Assembly (NCBI RefSeq): GCF_023701745.1
Contig: NZ_JAJOZB010000001.1
Coordinates: forward strand, 4,222,501-4,286,500
Reading direction: 5' to 3'
From: Streptomyces sp. RKAG293
GTDB taxonomy: Bacteria; Actinomycetota; Actinomycetes; Streptomycetales; Streptomycetaceae
DNA: 64,000 nt
Shown: piece by piece, positions 27,374 to 35,374 of the stretch
How positions within the stretch are numbered: position 1 is the stretch's first letter
Layout: each line of letters opens with the position of its first letter
The notes under the pieces: generated by a model
Database searches by the model: none
What the model was told of the DNA's origin: nothing
The model's input: the letters and a program-made list of their open reading frames with translations, nothing else
Translations under genes and position numbers: made by a program

Positions 27374-27984
27374 CAGGTCTCCGGGTGTTCCACGACGTCG
27401 AGCCGCAGGGTGCGGCCGTCGCGGAGGTAGCGGCGGATCAGCGGCAGGGGCGGGTAATAGGCGTGCACGGAGATGGCGTGCCGCTCGGCGGAGCGGTTCA
27501 CGACCTGGTGCACATGGTTGCGGCCGAAGGCGCGGCCCTTGCCGGCCGGCAGGGCGCGGGTCCGGTCCAGGCCCTCCGCCAGTTCCAGCGAGCGCCAGCC
27601 CTCGGACGGCAGCGGCACCGACAGGGACTCCTCGGTCAGCTCGCCGCCCGCGGTCACGAAGGCGCCGTACGAGCCGCCGTGGTCGTGCCAGCCGGTCTCG
27701 GTGCCGGGCGGCCAGCCCAGCAGCCACGCTTCGGCGCCGCCGGGCCCCTCCAGCCGGATCCAGGTGCGGTCCAGCGGGTCGAGCGCGAGCTGGGCGACCT
27801 TCTCCGGGTCGGAGGCGATGGAGCGGACGAAGTCGAGCAGCTCGGCCGCCGTCGGCGCGGGAGCGGCAGCGGGAGCAGGGGCAGGTTCTGACAGCACGGC
27901 CGTGACGGGAGACGCGACGACGGCCACGGAAGGTGCCGCGGAAGGGGATGCGGAAACAAAGGCTGGTGCGGACAACGGGACCAC
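27370..27984 (-). CDS. Cysteine dioxygenase family protein (cupin)
   Basis: This protein of about 204 residues starts with an Ala/Pro-rich stretch, followed by a CDO-type cupin. The iron ligands are in GWHDHGGSYGAFV, with a later His in NHVHQVVN and the end HAISVHAYYPPL. It should oxidise cysteine, or a related thiol such as 3-mercaptopropionate, to the sulfinate. Start is uncertain: I use GTG 27984 (VVPLSAPAF); the N-terminal 45 residues are low-complexity. It is translationally coupled to rhodanese and preceded by a cysteine-containing leader peptide. Confidence 0.85.
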   Translation of the reverse strand: MVPLSAPAFVSASPSAAPSVAVVASPVTAVLSEPAPAPAAAPAPTAAELLDFVRSIASDPEKVAQLALDPLDRTWIRLEGPGGAEAWLLGWPPGTETGWHDHGGSYGAFVTAGGELTEESLSVPLPSEGWRSLELAEGLDRTRALPAGKGRAFGRNHVHQVVNRSAERHAISVHAYYPPLPLIRRYLRDGRTLRLDVVEHPETW

Positions 27985-28075
27985 CCTGGAGGGAGGCGCC
28001 GGCACGGCGCCGCACCGACCGGGAAACGGACGGCGGCGGCAGGCTACGACGCGGAGGTGAGCGGGGAGGCGGGGT

Positions 28076-28162
28076 TCAGCGTGAACCCGGACACACGCAG
28101 CCCGCGTACCGGACGAGGTCCAGGTGCACTCGCCGGTGAAGTCGCCGTCCGATACCACTCAC
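28076..28162 (-). CDS. Leader peptide with C-terminal cysteines, upstream of cysteine dioxygenase
   Basis: A 28-codon ORF starts at GTG 28162 and reads MSGIGRRLHRRVHLDL then VRYAGCVCPGSR. The RR-x-H-x-DL-x-R-x-x-x-x-C pattern is shared by small leader peptides in front of actinobacterial sulfur genes. The two cysteine codons near the end would make ribosomes stall when cysteinyl-tRNA is scarce. It ends about 90 bp before the dioxygenase start. A promoter at leaderless spacing precedes it. Its regulatory role is inferred. Confidence 0.7.
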   Translation of the reverse strand: MSGIGRRLHRRVHLDLVRYAGCVCPGSR

Positions 28163-28169
28163 ATCGAAG

Positions 28170-28199
28170 ACTGAATCACGCCATCCTCAAGACGGTCAA
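28170..28199 (-). promoter_or_regulatory. Promoter of the leader peptide-dioxygenase-rhodanese operon
   Basis: On the minus strand: -35 TTGACC (28194-28199), an 18-bp spacer, -10 TTCAGT (28170-28175), then seven bases to the GTG of the leader ORF. The transcript is predicted to start at the start codon. Confidence 0.6.
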
Positions 28200-28215
28200 C
28201 ATTTGAGCTCGCGTC

Positions 28216-28695
28216 TCAGATGCCGGGCGCGGTGTCTTCCGGATCCTCCGGGAGCTTGCAGACCCGCTCCAGGAAGATCGCGGCGGCGACGACCGCGAGG
28301 CCGGCCAGCACCGCGAAGCCCGCGTAGACCGCCTGGTCCCGGCGCGGCGGGACGTCGAACTGGTACATCAGCAGGAAGGCGCCGGTGCCGCCGTACATCC
28401 CGGCGACCAGCGAGGCGACCAGCGCGCTCGCCTGGCCGAAGACCACCGCGCGCGCCGCCAGCAGCGGGTCGACGCCCTTGGCGCCGGGCACGCGGTCGCG
28501 CTGCGCGCGCAGCCGGGTCCGCAGCGACAGGGCGGTCGCGGTGAGCACCACCGCGATCAGCGCGAGCACGATGGGCGCGGCCAGCGGGACGCTCGGCAGG
28601 GTGCCGAGCGAGTCCCACAGCTTGGCGCCGGCCCAGGACAGCACCCCCGCCACCGCGAACAGCCCCAGCAGCGTTCTGATGCGCAGCGCCTTCAC
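28216..28695 (-). CDS. DUF3180 membrane protein
   Basis: This 159-residue protein has four predicted membrane helices (LLGLFAVAGVLSWAGAKL; APIVLALIAVVLTATALSL; ALVASLVAGMYGGTGAFLLM; AVYAGFAVLAGLAVVAAAIF). It matches the DUF3180 family that habitually follows folK in actinomycetes; no function is established. The start VKALRIRTLLG (GTG 28695) has GAGGGG upstream; an ATG at 28722 lacks a ribosome-binding site. Confidence 0.88.
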   Translation of the reverse strand: MKALRIRTLLGLFAVAGVLSWAGAKLWDSLGTLPSVPLAAPIVLALIAVVLTATALSLRTRLRAQRDRVPGAKGVDPLLAARAVVFGQASALVASLVAGMYGGTGAFLLMYQFDVPPRRDQAVYAGFAVLAGLAVVAAAIFLERVCKLPEDPEDTAPGI

Positions 28696-28792
28696 CGAGT
28701 GTTCGCCCCTCACATGGTTCATCTGCTGGTTGTGGTCCTGCTGGTGGTGCGGTCGGTGCCGGTGGCGCCCGCCGTGCCCGACCGCTTAACGC

Positions 28793-29383
28793 TTATTCGG
28801 GCAGCCTGAGTTCCACATCACCGCGGGCCTGCACGCCGGCGTCGCCGACCGCTGCGAGCAACTCTGCCACCTCGCCGTGTCCTGGGAGCTCCGCCGACGG
28901 GTCCACATCGTGCCAGGGCGCGAGAACGAAGGCCCGCTGGTGCGCGCGCGGGTGCGGCAGCGTCAGGTCGGGATCCTCCGAGACGATGCCCTGGTAGGCA
29001 ACGATGTCGACGTCGATGGTGCGCGGGCCCCAGCGCTCGCTGCGCACCCGCAGGAACGCCTCCTCGATCGCCTGGCCGCGTTCCAGCAGGGAGGACGGCG
29101 GCAGGGTGGTCTTCACCAGCACCACCGCGTTGAAGTAGTTGGCCTGGCTGCCGGGCTCGACACCCCACGGCTCGGTCTCGTAGACCGGCGAGATCGCCTT
29201 GACGCGCACGCCCGGGGTGTCCTCCAGGGCGTCGATGGCACCCTGCAGGGTCTCCAGCCGGTTGCCGAGGTTGCTGCCCAGTGCGATCACGGCCCGCTGG
29301 GGGTTGTGCAGCGTCGTGTCGGCGGCGTCGACCTGCGCCACCACGGACGGGTGGACAGGCTGCACGGTGGGGTCGGAACTCAC
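28793..29383 (-). CDS. folK: 2-amino-4-hydroxy-6-hydroxymethyldihydropteridine pyrophosphokinase
   Basis: FolK transfers pyrophosphate from ATP to 6-hydroxymethyl-dihydropterin in folate synthesis. Hallmarks are VIALGSNLGNR, FNAVVLVKT, RWGPRTIDVDI with the ATP/Mg site, and LPHPRAHQRAFVLAPW. The length of 196 residues includes a short N-terminal extension. GTG 29383 overlaps the folB stop by four bases. Confidence 0.96.
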   Translation of the reverse strand: MSSDPTVQPVHPSVVAQVDAADTTLHNPQRAVIALGSNLGNRLETLQGAIDALEDTPGVRVKAISPVYETEPWGVEPGSQANYFNAVVLVKTTLPPSSLLERGQAIEEAFLRVRSERWGPRTIDVDIVAYQGIVSEDPDLTLPHPRAHQRAFVLAPWHDVDPSAELPGHGEVAELLAAVGDAGVQARGDVELRLPE

Positions 29384-29739
29384 GGGCGCCTCCGGGTGAT
29401 GGTGATGGTCACGTCGTCGAACGGAACGGTGATCGGGGCGTCCGGCTTGTGCACCGTGACCTCGACCTCCTGGACCGCCTCGTGCTTGAGGCACTGGTCG
29501 GCGACGCGCTGGGCGAGGGTCTCGATCAGGTCGACCGGCTCGCCCTTGACGACATCCACGACCTCTTCGGCCACCACGCCGTAGTGGACGGTCTTGGTCA
29601 GGTCGTCCCCGGCCGCGGCAGGAGCCGTGTCCAGGCCGAGCACCAGGTCCACGACGAAGGTCTGGCCCTCCTCGCGCTCCCTGGGAAACACGCCGTGGTT
29701 ACCGCGGGCCTTGAGGCCGCGCAGCGTGACACGATCCAC
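29380..29739 (-). CDS. folB: Dihydroneopterin aldolase
   Basis: FolB cleaves dihydroneopterin to 6-hydroxymethyl-dihydropterin. The 119-residue protein has VTLRGLKARGNHGVFPRERE, DLIETLAQRVAD and VTVHKPDAPI, all family landmarks. GTG 29739 follows AGGAG at seven bases, which decides the start over an upstream ATG at 29787. The product is the FolK substrate and the two genes overlap (GTGA). A 281-bp gap without a visible gene separates it from the NTF2-like gene; it probably holds the folB promoter. Confidence 0.95.
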   Translation of the reverse strand: MDRVTLRGLKARGNHGVFPREREEGQTFVVDLVLGLDTAPAAAGDDLTKTVHYGVVAEEVVDVVKGEPVDLIETLAQRVADQCLKHEAVQEVEVTVHKPDAPITVPFDDVTITITRRRP

Positions 29740-30020
29740 GAGATCACTCCTGCTGATTGTTCGGACGGACGGGCCGGGTCCCGCCATGTGTACGGGCCCG
29801 CCCGGAATCGAATCTACCCGCGACTACCGACAGCACGTGCCGACGGGTTGTCCGGGGCCGGTCCGGCGCAGGTCAGAGCGGGCGGACTCCAGCCCTTTAC
29901 CCATCAGCCGGTCCGCTACCCGTCCGTCGTCGGATTCTTGGCGCGAACGGGTGACGAGGTCGCCAACACGGCCGGATCGCGGGCCGGGTGGGTGAACGCG
30001 GGGTGGTCGCAGGGTGTGGT

Positions 30021-30491
30021 TCAGGCGCCGGGTCCCGCGGTGTCCTCAGCGTCGTCGTCACCGTCGGCGAGCACCGGCGACCCGTGGTGCACCCACAGCC
30101 GCCAGCCCTCCGGTGTGCGCCGGAACACATTGGTGGCGACCACCAGAGCGCCGACCAGGGTGCCCGCCGAGCCGTCCTCCTCGGCCGGTCCGCCGGTCAG
30201 GATGTTCTCCGTACAGGTGACCAGGGCCGTGTCGCCGTCGACCGCGACCTCGACATCGGTCAGGAAGAACTGGATGTACTCGGTGTTCGCCATGATCAGC
30301 GCGTAGGAGCGCATCACCTCGCCGCGCCCGCGCAGCACCGGCCACCCCGGGTGCACCACGGAGACCGTCTCGGCCAGCGGCCCGGTCAGGACGATCTCCT
30401 CCAGCGCATCCAGGTCCGAGGTCTCGACCGCGTCGTAGAACGCCTGGTTCGCCTCCTCGACCTTCGCGGCCTCCGCCGTACGAGGCGTCAC
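30021..30491 (-). CDS. NTF2-like/SnoaL-like small protein in the folate operon
   Basis: This 156-residue protein has a cone-shaped alpha-beta NTF2 fold signature: NQAFYDAVETSDLDALEEIV, then VHPGWPVLRGRGEVMRSYAL and a C-terminal WRLWVHHGSP. Family members range from isomerases to binding proteins; the catalytic role here is unknown. GTG 30491 overlaps the folP stop by four bases, so it is made with FolP. Its steady place between folP and folB suggests a pterin-related or housekeeping role, but that is only context. Confidence 0.85.
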   Translation of the reverse strand: MTPRTAEAAKVEEANQAFYDAVETSDLDALEEIVLTGPLAETVSVVHPGWPVLRGRGEVMRSYALIMANTEYIQFFLTDVEVAVDGDTALVTCTENILTGGPAEEDGSAGTLVGALVVATNVFRRTPEGWRLWVHHGSPVLADGDDDAEDTAGPGA

Positions 30492-31360
30492 GCGGCACCC
30501 GCCGCGCCCGCCGCGCCTTCGATGGCCCGCGAGACCCGCACCGCGTCCGCGCTGGCGTGCACCTCGTGCACCCGTACCGCCCAGGCGCCCTCACGGGCGG
30601 CGATCGCGGAGACCGCGGCGGTCGCCGCGTCGCGCTCCCTGGCCGGCGGCGGATCCCCGGCCGATCCGGCCAGCACCCGCCCCAGGAACCGCTTCCGGGA
30701 CGCGGCCACCAGCAGAGGGCGGCCCAGCTCGCGCAGTCGGCCGAGGTGCGCCATCAGCGCCAGGTCGTGCTCGGCGTTCTTCGCGAAGCCCAGGCCCGGA
30801 TCGAGGATGATCCGCCCCGGGTCGATGCCGCCGGCGACCGCGCGCTCGCAGCCCTCGCGCAGCTCGGCGACGACCTCGGCGACCACGTCCCCGTAGACCG
30901 CCCGGTTGTTCATGTCGATGCTCTGCCCGCGCCAGTGCATGACGACGAACGGCACCCCCGCGTCGGCGACCACCGGGATCATCGCGGGGTCGGCGCCACC
31001 ACCGCTCACGTCGTTGACCAGCCGCGCACCGGCCGCGACCGCCTGCCCGGCGACCGCGGCGCGCATCGTGTCCACGCTGACCAGCACCCCCGCGGCGGCC
31101 AGCTCCCGCACCACCGGGATCACCCGGCGCAGCTCCTCGGCCTCCGAGACCCGCGCCGCCCCGGGCCGGGTCGACTCCCCGCCGACGTCCACGATGTCCG
31201 CGCCGGACGCCACGAGGTCCATACCGTGCTTGACGGCCAGTTCCGGGTCGAACCACTGGCCGCCGTCGGAGAAGGAGTCCGGCGTGACGTTCACCACGCC
31301 CATGACCGCGCAGCGGTCCCACTCAGGAAGACCGTCCACGAAGCCCCGCAGCGTATTCAT
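30488..31360 (-). CDS. folP: Dihydropteroate synthase
   Basis: FolP condenses p-aminobenzoate with hydroxymethyl-dihydropterin pyrophosphate and is the sulfonamide target. The 290-residue TIM barrel shows MGVVNVTPDSFSDGG, DVGGESTRPGA, VSVDTMRAAVA, NDVSGGGADP, ILDPGLGFAKN and LVAASRKRFLG. ATG 31360 has TACGCT six bases before it on the minus strand and no SD, so it is probably leaderless. Confidence 0.96.
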   Translation of the reverse strand: MNTLRGFVDGLPEWDRCAVMGVVNVTPDSFSDGGQWFDPELAVKHGMDLVASGADIVDVGGESTRPGAARVSEAEELRRVIPVVRELAAAGVLVSVDTMRAAVAGQAVAAGARLVNDVSGGGADPAMIPVVADAGVPFVVMHWRGQSIDMNNRAVYGDVVAEVVAELREGCERAVAGGIDPGRIILDPGLGFAKNAEHDLALMAHLGRLRELGRPLLVAASRKRFLGRVLAGSAGDPPPARERDAATAAVSAIAAREGAWAVRVHEVHASADAVRVSRAIEGAAGAAGAA

Positions 31361-31388
31361 ACGCCCAGCGTAGGCGCTGGCCGGTCGA

Positions 31389-32495
31389 CTACTGGTCGCT
31401 GAGCCGGCCGCTCAACCACTCCAGGGCGGGCGGGATCTCCCGGCCCCAGGTGTTGAAGTTGTGGCCGCCGCTCTCCAGGATGATCGACGACATGTGGATC
31501 GGCGCCTTCGCGTCGCCGATCAGCTTCAGCGTCTCCCGGTAGTTCGGCTCGCCCTTCTTGCTGCTGGTCACCAGGAGGTTCACCGGCGGGTGCGGCAGGT
31601 TCTTCAGCCGCCACGGCAGGTTGTTCTGGAGTTCGAGCTTCTTGTCGCCGCCGAACAGGTCGCCGGTCGTCCGGTCGCGCGGCGCCTTGTAGTCGGCGGA
31701 CAGGCCGACGGCGGTCGAGTACGCCTCGGGGTGCCGCATCGTGAGCTTCAGGGCGCAGTAGCCGCCCGTGGAGTCGCCCATGATCCCCCAGTTCCGGGCG
31801 TTGGTGCCGACCCGGAAGTGGCCGGACACGGCCGCGCGCAGATCCTTGGTGAAGAAGGTCTCCGTCTGGGGGCCGCCCGGGATGTCCATGCACTCGGTGT
31901 CCCGTGGCGGGGCCACCGTCGGCCGCATCATGATCAGTATGGTCGGCTTGGCCTTGCCGTCCAGGACCTGCTGGTGGGCGATCGACGGGTACTTCATCTT
32001 CTTGAAGAGCGCCTCGGCGGTGCCCGGGTACCCGGTGAGGATCACGGACGCCGGAAACCTGCGCTTGGCGTCCTGGAAGTACTCGGGCGGCAGATAGACG
32101 TACGCCGGGGTGGTGATGTCGGACGCACCGCCCTGGAACACCACCTTCTGGATCTGGCCGCCGACCTTCGGCACCGAACCACCGGGCACGTTGACGTACT
32201 TGTGCCCGACCACCTGCAGCTGGTTCGCGGCTCCCGAGTGGTTGACGACGACGCCCGGCTCGGACTCCTGTCCGAACAGGTCGGCCCAGGAGGCGTAGAA
32301 GCCGAACGAGTAGTTGGCGGCGAGACCGAGCGCCGCGATCATCGACAACTGGGTGAAGAGCATCATGCCGACCCGCCCCAGCACCGCCGGGAGGCTGCGC
32401 TTGGACAGCCGCGGCCAGAGCCATACGGTGGCCACGAACAGCACTACCGCGGCTATGACCGCCAGCAGTAGAACCTTCTTACTGGTGAGACCCAT
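31389..32495 (-). CDS. Membrane-anchored esterase, antigen-85/esterase-D-like alpha/beta hydrolase
   Basis: This 368-residue protein has two N-terminal membrane helices (KKVLLLAVIAAVVLFVATVW; VGMMLFTQLSMIAALGLAA) and an extracellular hydrolase domain. The nucleophile elbow is GDSTGGYCAL, and the catalytic His is in ESGGHNFNTW near the end, as in esterase D and mycolyltransferase-like proteins. ATG 32495 (MGLTSKKV) fits the first membrane helix; the frame upstream to 32921 overlaps the divergent gene and is spurious. It is divergent from the lysylphosphatidylglycerol synthase-like gene. Substrate unknown; envelope lipids or glycans are likely. Confidence 0.88.
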   Translation of the reverse strand: MGLTSKKVLLLAVIAAVVLFVATVWLWPRLSKRSLPAVLGRVGMMLFTQLSMIAALGLAANYSFGFYASWADLFGQESEPGVVVNHSGAANQLQVVGHKYVNVPGGSVPKVGGQIQKVVFQGGASDITTPAYVYLPPEYFQDAKRRFPASVILTGYPGTAEALFKKMKYPSIAHQQVLDGKAKPTILIMMRPTVAPPRDTECMDIPGGPQTETFFTKDLRAAVSGHFRVGTNARNWGIMGDSTGGYCALKLTMRHPEAYSTAVGLSADYKAPRDRTTGDLFGGDKKLELQNNLPWRLKNLPHPPVNLLVTSSKKGEPNYRETLKLIGDAKAPIHMSSIILESGGHNFNTWGREIPPALEWLSGRLSDQ

Positions 32496-32661
32496 GTCGA
32501 GTGACGTACTTTCCTGTCCGCGGCCCGGTTCCGGCTCCTTCTGACGGAACCTAAGGGCCTTTCTTCGCGTCCTAGAGGGCGCAAATTGTTCATTAACGAG
32601 AGCTGTTTGCGGAACATATCCCGCAATGTTGGGGCTTGGTGACCCATGTCTGTACAGGTAG

Positions 32662-34542
32662 ATGGAGAACTCGGCTTCCGGGTTCCCTGGGCAGGTGCCC
32701 GTGTCTACTGATCGCGCAAACGCCGGCACGCGGCGTCCGCGGTTCCTCCGCTCCTCCTCCGTCCCCTCGGTCGTCGGTACCGCCGGGGCCGTGGTGGGGC
32801 TGCTCGACGTCGTCTCCGGCGTGTTCCCCGGTTTCCGCAACGGCCGGATGCACCACATGGCGATGGTCTTCCCCGGCACCATGAGTTCCCTCGCGGCGGC
32901 CGGGTCGGTGGTCACCGGCATCCTGCTGCTGATGCTGGCTCATGGCCTCAAACGCGGGAAGGTGCGCGCCTGGTGGGCGGCGGTGCTGCTGCTGCCGACC
33001 GGGGCGGCGACCCAGCTGGTCTACCGGCACTCGGGGGTCGGCGCGATCGTCTCGCTGGGACTGTTCGCGCTGCTGATCGTCCACCGGGCGCAGTTCAACG
33101 CGCTGTCGGACCCGCGCACCCGCTGGCGGGCCGCGGCCAACTTCGTGCTGCTCAGCGTCGTCGCCCTCGCGCTGGGGCTGCTGATCGTCAGCGCCCACCC
33201 CCGCGTCGAGATGGGCGATCCCAGCCTGATCGAGCGACTGCAGCACGTGCTGTACGGGCTTTTCGGTTTCGAGGGCCCGGTGAGCTATACGAGTGACCGG
33301 GCCTCGGATGTCGTGGCCTACTCGCTCGGCGGGCTCGGCTTCCTGATCGCCGGAACCACCGCGTATCTGATCCTGCGTCCGGCACGGCCGGTCGCCGAGC
33401 TCAGCGGCGCCGACGAGGACCAGCTGCGCGAGCTGCTGGCCAAGCACGGCGCCCGCGACTCCCTCGGCCACTTCGCACTGCGCCGCGACAAGAGCGTGGT
33501 GTTCTCACCGAGCGGCAAGGCCGCCGTCTGCTACCGGGTGGTGTCCGGGGTGATGCTCGCCAGCGGCGACCCCATCGGGGACGTCGAGGCCTGGCCGGGC
33601 GCCATCGAGCGCTTCATGGAACTGGCCCGCGCGCACGCCTGGATCCCGGCGGTCATGGGCTGCAGCGAGACCGGCGGCGAGGTCTGGACCCGCGAGACGG
33701 GCCTGGACGCGCTGGAACTGGGCGACGAGGCGATCGTCCGCACCAGCGCCTTCACCCTGCAGGGCCGCGCGATGCGCAACGTCCGGCAGATGGTCAAGCG
33801 CATCGAACGGTCCGGCTACACCTGCAAGGTGCGCCGGGTCCGTGAGCTGTCCGACGCCGAGCGCGACCAGGTCCGCCAGGCCGCCGACGCCTGGCGCGGT
33901 ACGGACACCGAGCGCGGCTTCTCCATGGCACTGGGCCGGTTCGGCGACGTCGAGGACGGCGACTGCGTGGTCGTCACCGCCCACAAGGAGCGGGAGGACG
34001 GCGTCGAGTCGCCGCTGGGCGACCTGCGGGCCGTGCTGCACTTCGTCCCCTGGGGCAAGGACGGCATGTCCCTGGAGCTCATGCGGCGCGACCGCAGCGC
34101 CGACCCGGGGCTCAACGAGCTGCTGATCGTCGAGGCACTGCAGCACGCTCCGGAGCTCGGCGTCGAGAACGTCTCGCTCAACTTCGCGATGTTCCGCTCG
34201 GCGCTCGCCCGCGGTGAGCGGATCGGGGCGGGGCCGGTACTGCGCGGCTGGCGGGGACTGCTGGTCTTCCTGTCGCGCTGGTTCCAGATCGAGTCGCTGT
34301 ACAAGTTCAACGCGAAGTTCCAGCCGGAGTGGGTGCCGCGGTTCCTGGTGTTCCGCAACTCCCGGGACCTCCCCCGGATCGGCTTCGCCGCCATGCAGGC
34401 GGAGGGCTTCGTCACCCTGTCGCTGCCACTGCCGGACGCGCTCCAGCGGTTCCTGCCGGGCCGGGCCAAGCGGGCCGCGCACAGCGCGCCCTGCTACGCC
34501 AACAGCTCGGAGCCGGAGCGGGTGGTCAAGAGCGTCGCCTGA
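32662..34542 (+). CDS. Phosphatidylglycerol lysyltransferase-domain membrane protein (DUF2156)
   Basis: This protein of about 626 residues has five to six N-terminal membrane helices and a C-terminal double-GNAT domain of the LPG synthase type. Marks are SFFALRRDK-like FALRRDKSVVF, VASGDPIGD-like LASGDPIGDVE, and the end region ENVSLNFAMFRSALARGE. Relatives transfer lysine or another aminoacyl group from tRNA to membrane lipids. No lysyl-tRNA synthetase domain is attached. The start is uncertain: ATG 32662 lacks an SD, and a 21-codon ORF from ATG 32646 overlaps it in another frame; GTG 32701 is an alternative. Confidence 0.85.
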   Translation: MENSASGFPGQVPVSTDRANAGTRRPRFLRSSSVPSVVGTAGAVVGLLDVVSGVFPGFRNGRMHHMAMVFPGTMSSLAAAGSVVTGILLLMLAHGLKRGKVRAWWAAVLLLPTGAATQLVYRHSGVGAIVSLGLFALLIVHRAQFNALSDPRTRWRAAANFVLLSVVALALGLLIVSAHPRVEMGDPSLIERLQHVLYGLFGFEGPVSYTSDRASDVVAYSLGGLGFLIAGTTAYLILRPARPVAELSGADEDQLRELLAKHGARDSLGHFALRRDKSVVFSPSGKAAVCYRVVSGVMLASGDPIGDVEAWPGAIERFMELARAHAWIPAVMGCSETGGEVWTRETGLDALELGDEAIVRTSAFTLQGRAMRNVRQMVKRIERSGYTCKVRRVRELSDAERDQVRQAADAWRGTDTERGFSMALGRFGDVEDGDCVVVTAHKEREDGVESPLGDLRAVLHFVPWGKDGMSLELMRRDRSADPGLNELLIVEALQHAPELGVENVSLNFAMFRSALARGERIGAGPVLRGWRGLLVFLSRWFQIESLYKFNAKFQPEWVPRFLVFRNSRDLPRIGFAAMQAEGFVTLSLPLPDALQRFLPGRAKRAAHSAPCYANSSEPERVVKSVA

Positions 34543-34567
34543 CCGCTCGGTGACCACGGGTCACGAC

Positions 34568-34607
34568 GAAGCGGCCGGCCCCCTGTCATCAGGGGGCCGG
34601 CCGCTTC
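34568..34607. terminator. Bidirectional terminator between the LPG synthase-like gene and folE
   Basis: An 18-bp perfect stem (34568-34585 with 34590-34607) around a TCAT loop, followed by TTTC, lies 26 bp after one stop and 16 bp after the convergent folE stop. Confidence 0.92.
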
Positions 34608-34622
34608 TTTCGGTCGGTGGTC

Positions 34623-35228
34623 TCAGCGGCCGATGATCAGGCTCATCGCCTCGGAGCGGGTCGCGGAGTCCCGCAGCTGGCCGCGCACCGCCGAGGTGAT
34701 GGTCTTCGCGCCCTGCTTGCGCACCCCGCGCATCGTCATGCACATGTGCTCGCACTCGATGACGACGATCACGCCGCGCGGCTCCAGGATGCGCATCAGC
34801 GAGTCGGCGATCTGCGTGGTGAGCCGCTCCTGGACCTGCGGACGGCGGGCGAACACATCGACCAGCCGGGCGAGCTTCGACAGCCCGGTGATCTTGCCGC
34901 TGGCGGCCGGGATGTAGCCGACGTGCGCGACACCGACGAACGGCACCAGGTGGTGCTCACAGCTGGACATCACCTCGATGTCCTTCACCAGCACCATCTC
35001 GTCGTGCCCGAGGTCGAACGTCGTCGTCAGGACGTCCTCCGGCTCCTGCCAGAGGCCGGCGAATATCTCCTTGTACGCGCGGGCCACCCGGCTCGGCGTC
35101 TCCCGCAGGCCCTCCCGGTCCGGGTCCTCGCCGACCGCGATGAGGAGCTCGCGCACAGCGGCCTCGGCGCGCTTCTCGTCGAACTCACCGATGGCCCCCT
35201 CGCCATCCAGCGTCACCGGGTCGGTCAT
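34623..35228 (-). CDS. folE: GTP cyclohydrolase I
   Basis: FolE opens GTP to 7,8-dihydroneopterin triphosphate, the first step to folate. The 201-residue enzyme has the zinc ligands in SCEHHLVPF and CMTMRGV, plus [20 protein letters not shown]. It lies downstream of ftsH after a terminator and supplies the pathway whose later steps (folB, folK, folP) lie 4-6 kb away on the same strand. Confidence 0.97.
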   Translation of the reverse strand: MTDPVTLDGEGAIGEFDEKRAEAAVRELLIAVGEDPDREGLRETPSRVARAYKEIFAGLWQEPEDVLTTTFDLGHDEMVLVKDIEVMSSCEHHLVPFVGVAHVGYIPAASGKITGLSKLARLVDVFARRPQVQERLTTQIADSLMRILEPRGVIVVIECEHMCMTMRGVRKQGAKTITSAVRGQLRDSATRSEAMSLIIGR

Positions 35229-35283
35229 CTGTGCCTCGTTCCTCGTACGGACCTGCGGATCCTGATGTGCGGGCGAAAGCGGA

Positions 35284-35323
35284 AGGCCGCGCCCCCAAGG
35301 CTAAAACCCTGGGGACGCGGCCT
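35284..35323 (-). terminator. Terminator between ftsH and folE
   Basis: AGGCCGCGCCCCCAAGG (35284-35300) pairs with CCCTGGGGACGCGGCCT (35307-35323) with two mismatches across a CTAAAA loop, 51 bp after the ftsH stop. Confidence 0.75.
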
Positions 35324-35374
35324 GCATTCCGGGACCACCTTCGCCGGCCGGCTGACGCCGACCGTTTCCGGTGG

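Noticed and set aside
29740..30020. Possible missing gene in the gap between the NTF2-like gene and folB
   Set aside because: No frame with a start signal, good codon bias and family-like sequence; probably a promoter region.
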